Below, piece by piece: positions 1 through 7,633 of a stretch of 43,022 nucleotides of DNA. Numbering within the stretch: the first letter of the stretch is position 1; every line of letters starts with the position of its first letter. The position numbers and the translations under genes were made by a program. Source of the stretch: RGIG4140 sp045638265 (GTDB lineage: Bacteria; Pseudomonadota; Alphaproteobacteria; CAAHEQ01; UBA3637). The stretch is taken from assembly GCA_045638265.1 (NCBI GenBank), contig JAZUBA010000031.1:1-43022 (forward strand), in the 5' to 3' direction. A model generated the notes under the pieces. That model searched no databases. It was not told the origin of the DNA and was given only the letters and a program-made list of their open reading frames with translations.

Positions 1-1
1 A

Positions 2-2662
2 GAAATTACTGAATGGGCAGATATGACACAAACAGGTTTTCCGATTGGTGTTTATCCCCGTTCTGAAATCTTATTTGATGTTGAAGTAGAAAATGTGCCG
101 AATGGTGTTTGCAAAAAAGTATTGAATATGGATATTCAAGGTCCGTTATTTATCTGGGTTCCAAATGGGGAAGAACGATTGATTTATAATGGAAACAATC
201 CTGAAATATGTGGAGAAGACGGAGACGAACCCGTTAATATGGTCTTTACAACTTCGCTTGAATCATTTGGAGGTGAGCAAGGTTTACGTGAAAACCAGCT
301 TGGACCGGATGGTCGTCCCTTTCGGTATTGTATGAGTGATGATGATTGTCAAGAAAAGTGTGAACGATGTGGCGTGAATTATACCTGTCAATCAGATTGT
401 CCAGCTGCAACGCCAATATGTAGCACAAATGAATATAAAGTTTGTGTTGTTTGTGAGAGTAATGAAGATTGTCCTGAAAATCAAATTTGTGATGAAAGTT
501 CGGGAGAAAATCAGTGTGTTGAGGTTCCCGATAAATGTGCCGAAGGTTATTTTCGCTCCAAAAATGGTGCGTGTATAGAATGTTCATACGGTGGTAATAT
601 AATTGTCAGTGAAGAAGCTTTTTCAGGTGTGGGGATTCAGGATGATAAAACCGGATTAGAAATGTGTAATGCTTGTGAAACAGTCGGTAAAAAGCGTATG
701 TTGGAAAACATAACGAATGAAGACGGTTCAAAAACGTATTATTGCTCTAAAACATGCACCAGAGGAATTAGTGTTCAGACAAAAGACTATGGTTGTGTTT
801 CATGTGGTGATTTTCCAGATTATGTGGATTATAAAGTTATTACGGATGCACAAGTTCAAGAACAATGCAAAGCATGTGGGTTGAATTATCATGACGGTCA
901 ATGTGGTTATGAGCAATGTCCAATGGGACAATGGCGAACACATTGGTCAACAACATGTCTGAGTTGTACACATAAAATGGAAGGTGTCACAACTGAAAAC
1001 CAAAAAAGAATGTGTGTTGAAAACTGTTCAGGTACAAGAAAAGTTGTAAATGGTTATTGTTATAGAGTTTGTCAGCAACCAACAGATGTAAGTGAAGAAG
1101 AATCTATACGAATTTGTCAGGAGGAAGGACCGACTTCCCCTAATTGTAAACGTACGTTTGCAGCAATTGACGGAAGTGGTGTGACTCCAACTTGTTATCC
1201 TTGTAATGATCCTAGAGATAGGAAATTTTCAGGGAACTACACTACTTTGGCGGAAGATAAAGATTTATGTACAAAATGTGGGCGTTATTTAGATAAGAAT
1301 AAAACAACTTGTTATTTAAATGCACCGGCAACTTGTGTAAATAAAAAAGATGAAAATGGAAATAACAGTCAAGAGAATCAATTTAAAGGTTATGATGAAC
1401 AATGTCATTCTTGTACAAAAACAGGATGGGTTAGAATTGAGGATACAGAAGAAGCTAAAAATGCTTGTATCAATAATTGTGCCGGTGTTACAGGAACGAG
1501 CAATGGTATCACATTTACAGGAAGACAAATTTTTGTTCGTGGTGATGGTGTTGTTGGTTGTGTAATTAATTGCCCTTCAGATTCTTTTGTCGTCAATTCG
1601 GAAGGATGTACAAGATGTGATGACTATGAAAGCACAAAAACAGGACTATGGAATATTGGTTGGGATGATAGAGCTACTGCTAATACCAAAATGATATGTA
1701 AACAGTGTCCTAACCGAAATCCGACGTACTCATGTACTTCCGGTGCAAAAAGTTGTTCTGTAACTGATTGTCCAACAGGATATATTCATGGTGCATCAGG
1801 ACATTGTGTGTCTTGTGATAATTCGGAAAAATCAATTACGATGTGTGGTTTGGCAACAGCTGATATGGCAACAGAGTGTGCCAGATGTGGTGATAGATTC
1901 GCAGTTGGCAATAAATGTATGAAATACACACCAGGTCAGAATGGAGTTTGTAATAGTAAAGATAATGGTACTTTAAATCCATATCCAAGCGGAGATGGTA
2001 AATTATTGCGTGATATAAATGGTACTTGTCAAGATTGTGAAAATGTTAATGCCCGATATTCAATGAATTCAGCTGATATGGTTTCTCAATGCGGACAATG
2101 TCCAAATCGCCGTTTGGTTGGTAGTGAATGTGTCTATGGATTGTGTGAACAAGCATCAACATTTATGACGGTCAATAATACTTGTGCATCGTGTTCTTCA
2201 GATACCACGCAAATACCGGATACAACCGTTGCACGTGAAGGGTGTTTATCTTGTGATCGTAGCTTGATGACAGTTAATGCATCTCAAACAACAACAGCAT
2301 TATATTGTGTTAAAGAAGATTGTGGTGAAGGGATAACCTATATCACATCAACAGATAAAACTTGTAAGGCCTGTTCTTTAGGTAATGTAGGCATTATTGG
2401 AAATGAAACTATATATGCTGATTATTGTGAAGCATGTAATCGGGTTGTTTTTATGGAAAACGGCATCAAAAAATGTTCGGAATTAGCGACTGCGGGTAGC
2501 AACTTTATTGATATCACAGGGAAAAAGGTTAATTGTAATGTAACGTCAGAGATTGAAATTTACAATTCTGATAAAGCAATGGATTTGTGTGAAATGTGTA
2601 CGACAAAAAAACGTGAAGTTATTATAGAGGGTGATAAGAGATATTGTAAACTTGTCGGATAA
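2..2662 (+). CDS. Very large Cys-rich repeat protein, 5' end outside window (probable prepilin-like surface protein)
   Basis: The frame is open to the left edge, so the N-terminus is missing; the first ATG at 23 need not be the start. The first ~90 visible residues (EWADMTQTGFPI..., then a VENVPNGVCK-type stretch) resemble the segment after the prepilin helix in the minus-strand protein at 29479-30519 (LDEWDNVQTIYPIELVFDAD..., VSNIPQNVCK). By inference this protein also starts with a type IV prepilin signal. The rest is Cys-rich: an EGF/furin-like stretch (CVVCESNEDCPENQICDE) and then about ten degenerate modules of form xxCxxCxxR/K...C, for example EQCKACGLNYHDGQC, TECARCGDRFAVGNKC, SQCGQCPNRRLVGSEC, DLCEMCTTKKREV. 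Such proteins act outside the cytoplasm and their cysteines usually pair. I cannot assign a function. A terminator follows the stop. Confidence 0.8.
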   Translation, partial: EITEWADMTQTGFPIGVYPRSEILFDVEVENVPNGVCKKVLNMDIQGPLFIWVPNGEERLIYNGNNPEICGEDGDEPVNMVFTTSLESFGGEQGLRENQLGPDGRPFRYCMSDDDCQEKCERCGVNYTCQSDCPAATPICSTNEYKVCVVCESNEDCPENQICDESSGENQCVEVPDKCAEGYFRSKNGACIECSYGGNIIVSEEAFSGVGIQDDKTGLEMCNACETVGKKRMLENITNEDGSKTYYCSKTCTRGISVQTKDYGCVSCGDFPDYVDYKVITDAQVQEQCKACGLNYHDGQCGYEQCPMGQWRTHWSTTCLSCTHKMEGVTTENQKRMCVENCSGTRKVVNGYCYRVCQQPTDVSEEESIRICQEEGPTSPNCKRTFAAIDGSGVTPTCYPCNDPRDRKFSGNYTTLAEDKDLCTKCGRYLDKNKTTCYLNAPATCVNKKDENGNNSQENQFKGYDEQCHSCTKTGWVRIEDTEEAKNACINNCAGVTGTSNGITFTGRQIFVRGDGVVGCVINCPSDSFVVNSEGCTRCDDYESTKTGLWNIGWDDRATANTKMICKQCPNRNPTYSCTSGAKSCSVTDCPTGYIHGASGHCVSCDNSEKSITMCGLATADMATECARCGDRFAVGNKCMKYTPGQNGVCNSKDNGTLNPYPSGDGKLLRDINGTCQDCENVNARYSMNSADMVSQCGQCPNRRLVGSECVYGLCEQASTFMTVNNTCASCSSDTTQIPDTTVAREGCLSCDRSLMTVNASQTTTALYCVKEDCGEGITYITSTDKTCKACSLGNVGIIGNETIYADYCEACNRVVFMENGIKKCSELATAGSNFIDITGKKVNCNVTSEIEIYNSDKAMDLCEMCTTKKREVIIEGDKRYCKLVG

Positions 2663-2678
2663 TTTTGATAATAACATA

Positions 2679-2722
2679 AATACACTCTCTTTGTTTATTC
2701 AAGAGGGTGTATTTGTGTTTTT
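2679..2722 (+). terminator. Rho-independent terminator after the Cys-rich gene
   Basis: A 13-bp stem (AATACACTCTCTT with AAGAGGGTGTATT, one G-U pair) and a 9-base loop are followed by TGTGTTTTT. It separates the Cys-rich gene from the transglutaminase-like gene. Confidence 0.85.
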
Positions 2723-2724
2723 AA

Positions 2725-2753
2725 TTGACCTTTTCATTGATTCGGATTATAAT
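2725..2753 (+). promoter_or_regulatory. Sigma70-type promoter, predicted to give a leaderless mRNA
   Basis: TTGACC (2725-2730), a 17-bp spacer and a perfect TATAAT (2748-2753). The ATG of the next gene is at 2761, only 7 bases after the -10 box, so transcription should start at or within a base or two of the start codon. No Shine-Dalgarno sequence precedes the ATG. Confidence 0.75.
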
Positions 2754-2760
2754 ATTATGT

Positions 2761-3462
2761 ATGAAAAAAAATATTTTAATTGTTATTTGTATTTTGTTTT
2801 GTTCAACGAGTGTGCTTTCCCGTGAGTATAAGTTGTTGGATAAATGGGCATATAAAACTCCCGTTTCAGCCGAAAAAAGCATTGAAACATTGGCAGAATA
2901 TTTAAAAAAAGCACCGAATAAAGGTAAGCTTTCGGAAGATGAGGCAAAAGCACGTTTGGCATATGCGTGGATTGTTTCGCACGTCATGTATGATGATTTT
3001 CGGATGCGTCAGATAGAAAAGGCTGTTCAGAAAAAGTCAAAAGGAAAAGAGCAGGTTTTGGCAACCCATATCGTTAATGATGATATTTTTGTATCACGAG
3101 TCGGAGTGTGTGGGGATATTGCAAATTTGTATGTTCGTTTGGCGAGTGCAATGGGCTTGGAAGCTGTTTATATTGGTGGTAAATCACGTAATGTCGGTCA
3201 TGCATGGAATGCTGTTAAAGTAGACGGACAGTGGAAACTGCTTGATGCAACGTGGGATGTGGCGGATAAACCCCTTTTTCAGCGTGTTGATAATATAAAA
3301 GAATATGAACGAGAAATTGCTAAACGAACAAAAAAACTGAATAAACAATTCGGTACAACGGAAGAACGGAAGAAAAAAAGTAAAAATAAGTGGTTTTTTG
3401 TCCATCCGAAGGTGATGATAAAAACACATACACCAAACGAAGCTCAATGGCGGTTGTTTTAA
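2761..3462 (+). CDS. Exported transglutaminase-like (papain-fold) protein
   Basis: The 233-residue protein starts with a signal peptide (MKKNILIVICILFCSTSVLS). It has the transglutaminase-like core: Cys117 in GVCGDIANLY, His147 in GHAWNAV and Asp162 in LLDATWD form the expected Cys-His-Asp triad in the right order. Bacterial members are usually proteases or amidases, sometimes cross-linking enzymes, so the substrate is unknown. A Lys-rich tail follows the core. An in-frame ATG at 2725 was rejected because it overlaps the -35 box and puts 12 residues before the signal peptide. It lies after a Cys-rich surface protein but is separated by a terminator and has its own promoter. Confidence 0.85.
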   Translation: MKKNILIVICILFCSTSVLSREYKLLDKWAYKTPVSAEKSIETLAEYLKKAPNKGKLSEDEAKARLAYAWIVSHVMYDDFRMRQIEKAVQKKSKGKEQVLATHIVNDDIFVSRVGVCGDIANLYVRLASAMGLEAVYIGGKSRNVGHAWNAVKVDGQWKLLDATWDVADKPLFQRVDNIKEYEREIAKRTKKLNKQFGTTEERKKKSKNKWFFVHPKVMIKTHTPNEAQWRLF

Positions 3463-3542
3463 ATTTAAAATATGGTAAATCTCATCTAAAACTAAATAAA
3501 ATCATACGTTTGATAAAAAAAAGAATTTTTGTAAAAAAAACA

Positions 3543-3571
3543 TTGATTTTTTATAAAAAAAGACGTATAAC
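3543..3571 (+). promoter_or_regulatory. Promoter of the lipoprotein gene
   Basis: TTGATT (3543-3548), 17-bp spacer, TATAAC (3566-3571), in an A-rich intergenic region. The ATG at 3605 is preceded by the strong ribosome binding site AAGGAG. Confidence 0.6.
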
Positions 3572-3604
3572 AAAAAAAGTGATAACTTACAAAGGAGATA
3601 TTGT

Positions 3605-4420
3605 ATGAAAAAATTGCTTTGCTTGGGTGTTGCATTAACATTCGTATCAGCTTGTACAACTTTTGAAGCAGATTTGGATAAAGCTGCTGAAAAACGAGCA
3701 GAAAGTCGTGCAGAAGTTCGTGCAGAAATCGGTTGCCAATTTACAGATGATCACGATGCTTATCGTCGTTGTGTGTTGGCTACATATCATAATAATAAGC
3801 CAAAAACTTATGCTATTTCTCAAACATGTAGCGGACAGCCACTTGCAATTGTCAGTCAAGGTGCTCCTATTACAACAGGTGCTCAAACAAAAACAGTTGT
3901 AACAGAAACAGTTGTTACAAGAACACAGCAATCAGCACCGGTTACAACAACTACTACGACAACAACAGCACAAGTTCCTGTTACACCGTCTGTAGTACAA
4001 TCTCCATTACCATCAGCTCCGGTTGCTCAACAACAAGTTGCTGTTGCTCCGGCTCAGGTTCGTGTTGTTTCAAAATCACCGGTTGTTGCTTCTTGTAATG
4101 CTCCAAAAGGAGATTGTTATTATCAATCAAATGATGTTTATCAAATGGAAGTGCCGGTAGCACAAGTGGAAACAACACACGTTGTACCTTGTCCGTCTTG
4201 TACACAAGCACCTGTCGTTGTTCAACAACCGAAAACAGTAACAGTTGAAAGAACAGAAACAGTTGTTGAAAAACCGGTTGAAGTTGTACCAATGCCACAA
4301 CCGTTACCGGAAAAAACATGGTGGGAAACATATCAGGAAGAAAAACAACCTGCTCAACCAAAAGTTGTTTGTCCGTGTCCGGATCCAAATGATCCTTGTC
4401 CACAATGTGTAACAAAATAA
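3605..4420 (+). CDS. Putative lipoprotein, Thr/Val/Pro/Gln-rich
   Basis: The 271-residue protein has a short lipoprotein signal peptide with lipobox VSAC, Cys17 being the predicted lipidated residue. Residues ~22-45 are charged and helical (EKRAESRAEVRAE). From ~85 the sequence becomes low-complexity Thr/Val/Gln/Pro, with a run of eight Thr, which suggests an extended periplasmic or surface stalk. Several Cys pairs follow, including a C-terminal CPCPDPNDPCPQC. I do not recognise the family. It is monocistronic, between a promoter at 3543 and a terminator at 4441. The Lys/Thr/Val codons are repetitive, which creates long antisense shadow frames. Envelope anchoring is a confident inference; the role is unknown. 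Confidence 0.8.
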   Translation: MKKLLCLGVALTFVSACTTFEADLDKAAEKRAESRAEVRAEIGCQFTDDHDAYRRCVLATYHNNKPKTYAISQTCSGQPLAIVSQGAPITTGAQTKTVVTETVVTRTQQSAPVTTTTTTTTAQVPVTPSVVQSPLPSAPVAQQQVAVAPAQVRVVSKSPVVASCNAPKGDCYYQSNDVYQMEVPVAQVETTHVVPCPSCTQAPVVVQQPKTVTVERTETVVEKPVEVVPMPQPLPEKTWWETYQEEKQPAQPKVVCPCPDPNDPCPQCVTK

Positions 4421-4440
4421 TATATGTTATTTTTTAATTA

Positions 4441-4477
4441 AAAAAAGCGGCGTTGTTCGTCGCTTTTTTGTTTTTTT
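4441..4477 (+). terminator. Rho-independent terminator after the lipoprotein gene
   Basis: A 12-bp stem (AAAAAAGCGGCG with CGTCGCTTTTTT, one G-U) and a 5-base loop are followed by more T residues. Confidence 0.85.
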
Positions 4478-4558
4478 ACAAGATTGTACTGGTTTTTGTT
4501 TAATGAGAAATTGAAAAAAGTAAAAAATGGCATTTTGTAAAATTTATAGATAAAAAAC

Positions 4559-4587
4559 TTGAAAGAAATTAAAAAATATGATATAAT
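4559..4587 (+). promoter_or_regulatory. Promoter of the ART-like two-gene operon
   Basis: TTGAAA (4559-4564), 17-bp spacer, perfect TATAAT (4582-4587). It predicts a ~22-base leader with ribosome binding site AAGGTG before the TTG start at 4616. Confidence 0.75.
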
Positions 4588-4615
4588 AGATAACAAAGAA
4601 AAAAAGGTGTGAGTA

Positions 4616-5500
4616 TTGAATAAAAAATATCAAAGTGTGTTAACTATTAACGGGTACCCGTTAAGAATATATCATCGGACAACGGCAGAAGTAGAGAAGT
4701 TTTTGCCGTTCACTCATTTTGCATCTAAATCCTCTGTGGAAAACGCCTCTTTTAATCCATATGCAACTTATCCACATTCAAAAACATTAAAGGATTCTTC
4801 TTATGTTATGCCGGCATATCTATTTATTTCAAATCCGAGGTTGTTGACATTTTCTCTTGGATCCACTATATCGGATTTGCAAAAAAGTTTTGTGAAAGAA
4901 TTGGTAGATGAGCAATTTGGTAGGGGTTTAAGCCATTATATGGCATGTCAGGAAAATGTGTTTCATAAAAATCGCTCAACAATTACGCATGATGTGTTTA
5001 ATTTGTTTCAATATAAACAAGATTATGCCTTTATTTTTCAAAATCCGTATCAATTAAAGCAAGAAGCCATTTTGCAAGAGTTAAAACTGGAAACAATGTT
5101 TGCAAACATTGAATCAAATTGTGAAGAAACAAACAAAAAGTATCTTGTTATGCAACGATTGGTTCAGTTTTGGGAAAAGAAAGGTTATGATGGATTTGTA
5201 TATCCAAGTGGTATTCATAAAGCGTATGTAACTTTCAGACCACAGCAAATTAAACGGTTAGATAGAGCGTTTAGGGATTGGCATTTGACGTTTCCGTCAA
5301 AAAATAATGAAAAGGAATTAAGTCAAATATATCAAACAACAACCAAAGACAGACAATTCAAATTATCTTTGTCGGAATTGGTATTGTGGGAGCAATGTTT
5401 GACAGAAGTATCATTAAGAAATAAAAATTTAAAAATCAATAATCAACAAATGAAATCTTATCAAAATTTAACTGTTAATCATATCAATCAAAGAGGATAA
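4616..5500 (+). CDS. ADP-ribosyltransferase-fold (ART-like) protein, putative
   Basis: The 294-residue protein has a TTG start chosen from the ribosome binding site AAGGTG. Three spaced segments resemble the ART-like domain found in phage and polyvalent proteins: YHRTTAEVEKF at 19-29 (known pattern: YHGT...F), PAYLFISNPRLL at about 67-78 (pattern: vyL.i.NPl), and GYDGFVYPSGIHKAYVTFRP at 190-209 followed by QQIK (pattern: GyDGivy...syvvFdpeQIK). The His and the final block are well kept, while the usual Glu before QIK is Gln. Catalysis is therefore uncertain. The C-terminal ~75 residues are Gln/Asn-rich and unassigned. The next gene starts one base after its stop, so the pair is probably co-translated. 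The fold call is from motifs by eye; a toxin or phage-derived origin is inference. Confidence 0.55.
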   Translation: MNKKYQSVLTINGYPLRIYHRTTAEVEKFLPFTHFASKSSVENASFNPYATYPHSKTLKDSSYVMPAYLFISNPRLLTFSLGSTISDLQKSFVKELVDEQFGRGLSHYMACQENVFHKNRSTITHDVFNLFQYKQDYAFIFQNPYQLKQEAILQELKLETMFANIESNCEETNKKYLVMQRLVQFWEKKGYDGFVYPSGIHKAYVTFRPQQIKRLDRAFRDWHLTFPSKNNEKELSQIYQTTTKDRQFKLSLSELVLWEQCLTEVSLRNKNLKINNQQMKSYQNLTVNHINQRG

Positions 5501-5501
5501 A

Positions 5502-6185
5502 ATGACAAAAAAAGAATTAGGAACAGCAGAGTTTATTTTTAATGTGAGTAATATGGAAGATGCGGATAAATGTGCCAAACGTTTATCTAAAATTAATGAA
5601 GCACAACGAAACCGTTTATCCGGATTTCATAAAATGACAATGGATGATGGTCGTCAGGGCTATGTTTTAATTAATGACGGACAAGACAAACGTATGGAAA
5701 TGCCTCGCTTGAAATATACTTATACAACAATAGATTTTTTATTGCCGGCACAACATAAAAATACATTTAATGTTTATACGGTTGAAGTGGCATATCATAA
5801 TACGGAGCTTGAAGGTGCTGAAAGAAAAGCTGTTATTCAAAAAACATGGTTGAATTCACGTCCTGATTTGACAACAGATGATTTTCGCTTTATTGTGATT
5901 TCTGCAAAATCCATAGATGAATGTGCAATTTATCATGGCAAAGATAAAGTATTGGTTTTAGACGATATTGATGGATACGGTCTTTCTCGCTCTGCCAGAA
6001 AACACGGTTTATCAAAAGAATCTGCTTTATATATGATGTTAAGAAGTATTCCGGAATTCCAACCGATGAGAAAAGCATATTTTGATATCTTGGTCAATCA
6101 TCAGGAAAAACCAACCGTTCGCCAAATTTCAGATACAATTCATAGAAAAATGCATGCAAATGACGGTCGTGGTGAAAGAGAATAG
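5502..6185 (+). CDS. Unknown protein co-translated with the ART-like protein
   Basis: The 227-residue protein is soluble, with no signal peptide or membrane segment. The ribosome binding site AGAGGA lies inside the last codons of the upstream gene and the ATG follows that stop after one base, so the two are translationally linked. The N-terminal part (SNMEDADKCAKRLSKINEAQ) looks helical. The middle part (KYTYTTIDFLLPAQH, TFNVYTVEVAYHNTELEGAE) is beta-rich, and the C-terminus is helical and basic. I recognise no domain. A role as immunity, antitoxin or accessory partner of the ART-like protein is possible from gene order only. It converges on sufE with only 12 bases between. Confidence 0.8.
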   Translation: MTKKELGTAEFIFNVSNMEDADKCAKRLSKINEAQRNRLSGFHKMTMDDGRQGYVLINDGQDKRMEMPRLKYTYTTIDFLLPAQHKNTFNVYTVEVAYHNTELEGAERKAVIQKTWLNSRPDLTTDDFRFIVISAKSIDECAIYHGKDKVLVLDDIDGYGLSRSARKHGLSKESALYMMLRSIPEFQPMRKAYFDILVNHQEKPTVRQISDTIHRKMHANDGRGERE

Positions 6186-6197
6186 GTTTAAATAAAG

Positions 6198-6605
6198 TTA
6201 GTTGAGCGGATTTGAGTTGATAATTGACTGGATTCGCTCAATCATAGCATAAAACCCATTACGTCTGGTTGGTGAGAGATTTTCAGCTAAACCAATTTGA
6301 TTAAAGATTTTTTCAATATTCAATTCTCTGATTTCTTCTGCAGTTTTATCATTGATTAATATCAGTAAAACGGCTTCAAGCCCTCGAACAATATGGGCAT
6401 CACTGGTCGCTTTAAAATGATACTTGGCATTTTCAACAGTATATGTAAACCATACCTGAGACATACATCCATCTACTTTGTTAGAATCCGTTTTTTCTGA
6501 TTCATCAAACGGCTCCATAGAATCGCCCAGTTCAATTAAATAACGGTACTTATCTTCCCAATCAGATAAAAAAGAAAAATTATCAATCAAATCATCTATT
6601 GTCAT
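6198..6605 (-). CDS. sufE: Cysteine desulfuration protein SufE
   Basis: At 135 residues this is the normal SufE size. SufE takes the persulfide sulfur from the cysteine desulfurase SufS and passes it to SufB for Fe-S cluster assembly in the cytoplasm. The acceptor Cys47 is in the conserved context VDGCMSQVWF. The N-terminal LIDNFSFLSDWEDKYRYLIELG and the C-terminal LSPTRRNGFYAMIERI are family hallmarks. The start has a good ribosome binding site (AGGAAG). No other suf gene is in the window. It follows a small membrane protein gene after 14 bases, so the two form an operon. Confidence 0.93.
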   Translation of the reverse strand: MTIDDLIDNFSFLSDWEDKYRYLIELGDSMEPFDESEKTDSNKVDGCMSQVWFTYTVENAKYHFKATSDAHIVRGLEAVLLILINDKTAEEIRELNIEKIFNQIGLAENLSPTRRNGFYAMIERIQSIINSNPLN

Positions 6606-6619
6606 TGGTCTTCCTGAAT

Positions 6620-6826
6620 TTAATTTTGTTCAGCACTTTCGGGTGAGGCATCTTCCATATCACTTTCAGACACATAATCGGGTTCCGGCTGATTATCAAT
6701 AATTGTTTGTTGTTCTTCTTCTGTCGGTCTGTCTGCTTGTATCGGTTCAATCTTAGTTGGTGCATAAAGCAACCAAAGACTCATCAGAATAATCCCTAAT
6801 ATCATTAAAAAAACAACTTTTGTCAT
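6620..6826 (-). CDS. Small acidic single-pass membrane protein
   Basis: This 68-residue protein has one N-terminal hydrophobic helix (VVFLMILGIILMSLWLLY) followed by an acidic, Pro/Glu/Ser-rich tail that ends in PESAEQN. The start has ribosome binding site AGGATG and lies under a plausible promoter, and it is the first gene of the sufE operon. I know no family for it. The topology suggests an inner-membrane anchor with the tail in the periplasm. Its reality is supported by operon position and start signals rather than by homology. Confidence 0.65.
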   Translation of the reverse strand: MTKVVFLMILGIILMSLWLLYAPTKIEPIQADRPTEEEQQTIIDNQPEPDYVSESDMEDASPESAEQN

Positions 6827-6861
6827 TATATCATCCTATGTTTAAATATGTTAGTTCACTT

Positions 6862-6891
6862 AATATATCCACGAAATGAAATGAAAAGCAA
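6862..6891 (-). promoter_or_regulatory. Promoter of the small-protein/sufE operon
   Basis: On the minus strand TTGCTT (6891-6886), an 18-bp spacer and TATATT (6867-6862) lie upstream of the ATG ending at 6826. It shares the intergenic region with the divergent birA gene. Confidence 0.5.
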
Positions 6892-6937
6892 GGTTTTTCT
6901 TTTCATTTTAAAAAAAATATGTTAAAGAGTATTTCAA

Positions 6938-7633
6938 ATGAAGTGGAAAACATATTTTTTTGATACGGTAGATAGTACCAATACACAGGCACGCTTGTAT
7001 GATGTTGGATCAATTGTTGTTGCCAAAAAACAAACGTCAGGGCGAGGTCGGTACGGTCGGATTTGGCACAGTGATATCGGTAATTTATATATCAGTTTTG
7101 TCGTATCTCAATTTGGTATACAAACACCGTTATTGGCATTTTTATTCGGTGTAGCAGTTTGTGATGCTTTGCCTGAATTTTCACTCAGATTAAAATGGCC
7201 AAATGATGTGTTGTTGAATGGTGGAAAGTTAGCCGGTATTTTGTTGGAACAAGAAGATAATAAACTTATTGCCGGTATCGGCCTTAATGTAACAACGGCA
7301 CCCCATGAAAATATGTTATATCAAACGGCATCATTAAATGGGCAGGTAACAAATGAGGAAGTGCTAAAACGATTAATGAAAACCGTATCGGATAATATGG
7401 ATTTATTTATAGAAAAAGGATTTGAACCAATTCGTGAAAAATGGCTAAAATACGGATACGGCATTGGGACACAAATAAGTGTAAAATTGCCAAATGAAAC
7501 GCTATCGGGTATTTTTGAAGAGTTAACGCCACAGGGGGCGATTTCCCTGAAATTAAATAATGGGACAAGGCGACTAATAACGGTCGGAGATGTCTTTTTT
7601 GATAACAAAGAAATGAAAGAAGAAAATAAATGA
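6938..7633 (+). CDS. birA: Biotin--[acetyl-CoA carboxylase] ligase
   Basis: The 231-residue enzyme activates biotin with ATP and transfers it to the lysine of the carboxylase carrier protein. The N-terminal DTVDSTN motif, the biotinyl-AMP loop GRGRYGR (35-41), KWPNDVLLNGGKLAGIL and the GIGLNV motif are all present. It lacks the N-terminal HTH domain of E. coli BirA, so it is a class I, non-repressor ligase. Its last bases overlap the RNase J start (ATGA). In related alphaproteobacteria birA is commonly followed by coaX and then the RNase J gene; here coaX is missing. Confidence 0.93.
   Translation: MKWKTYFFDTVDSTNTQARLYDVGSIVVAKKQTSGRGRYGRIWHSDIGNLYISFVVSQFGIQTPLLAFLFGVAVCDALPEFSLRLKWPNDVLLNGGKLAGILLEQEDNKLIAGIGLNVTTAPHENMLYQTASLNGQVTNEEVLKRLMKTVSDNMDLFIEKGFEPIREKWLKYGYGIGTQISVKLPNETLSGIFEELTPQGAISLKLNNGTRRLITVGDVFFDNKEMKEENK

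Noticed and set aside
1316..1596. Several 60-70-codon frames on both strands inside the Cys-rich gene.
   Set aside because: All overlap a long, convincingly coding frame and show no start signals.
2725..2760. In-frame ATG at 2725 as start of the transglutaminase-like protein.
   Set aside because: It falls within the promoter -35 region and places extra hydrophobic residues before a normal signal peptide.
3981..4415. A 144-codon frame antisense to the lipoprotein gene.
   Set aside because: It mirrors the Thr/Val/Gln-rich repeats; low-complexity shadow without a ribosome binding site.
6202..6241. Inverted repeat TTGAGCG...CGCTCAA at the 3' end of sufE as a terminator.
   Set aside because: Loop of more than 20 bases, no T-run, and the arms lie within the sufE coding sequence.
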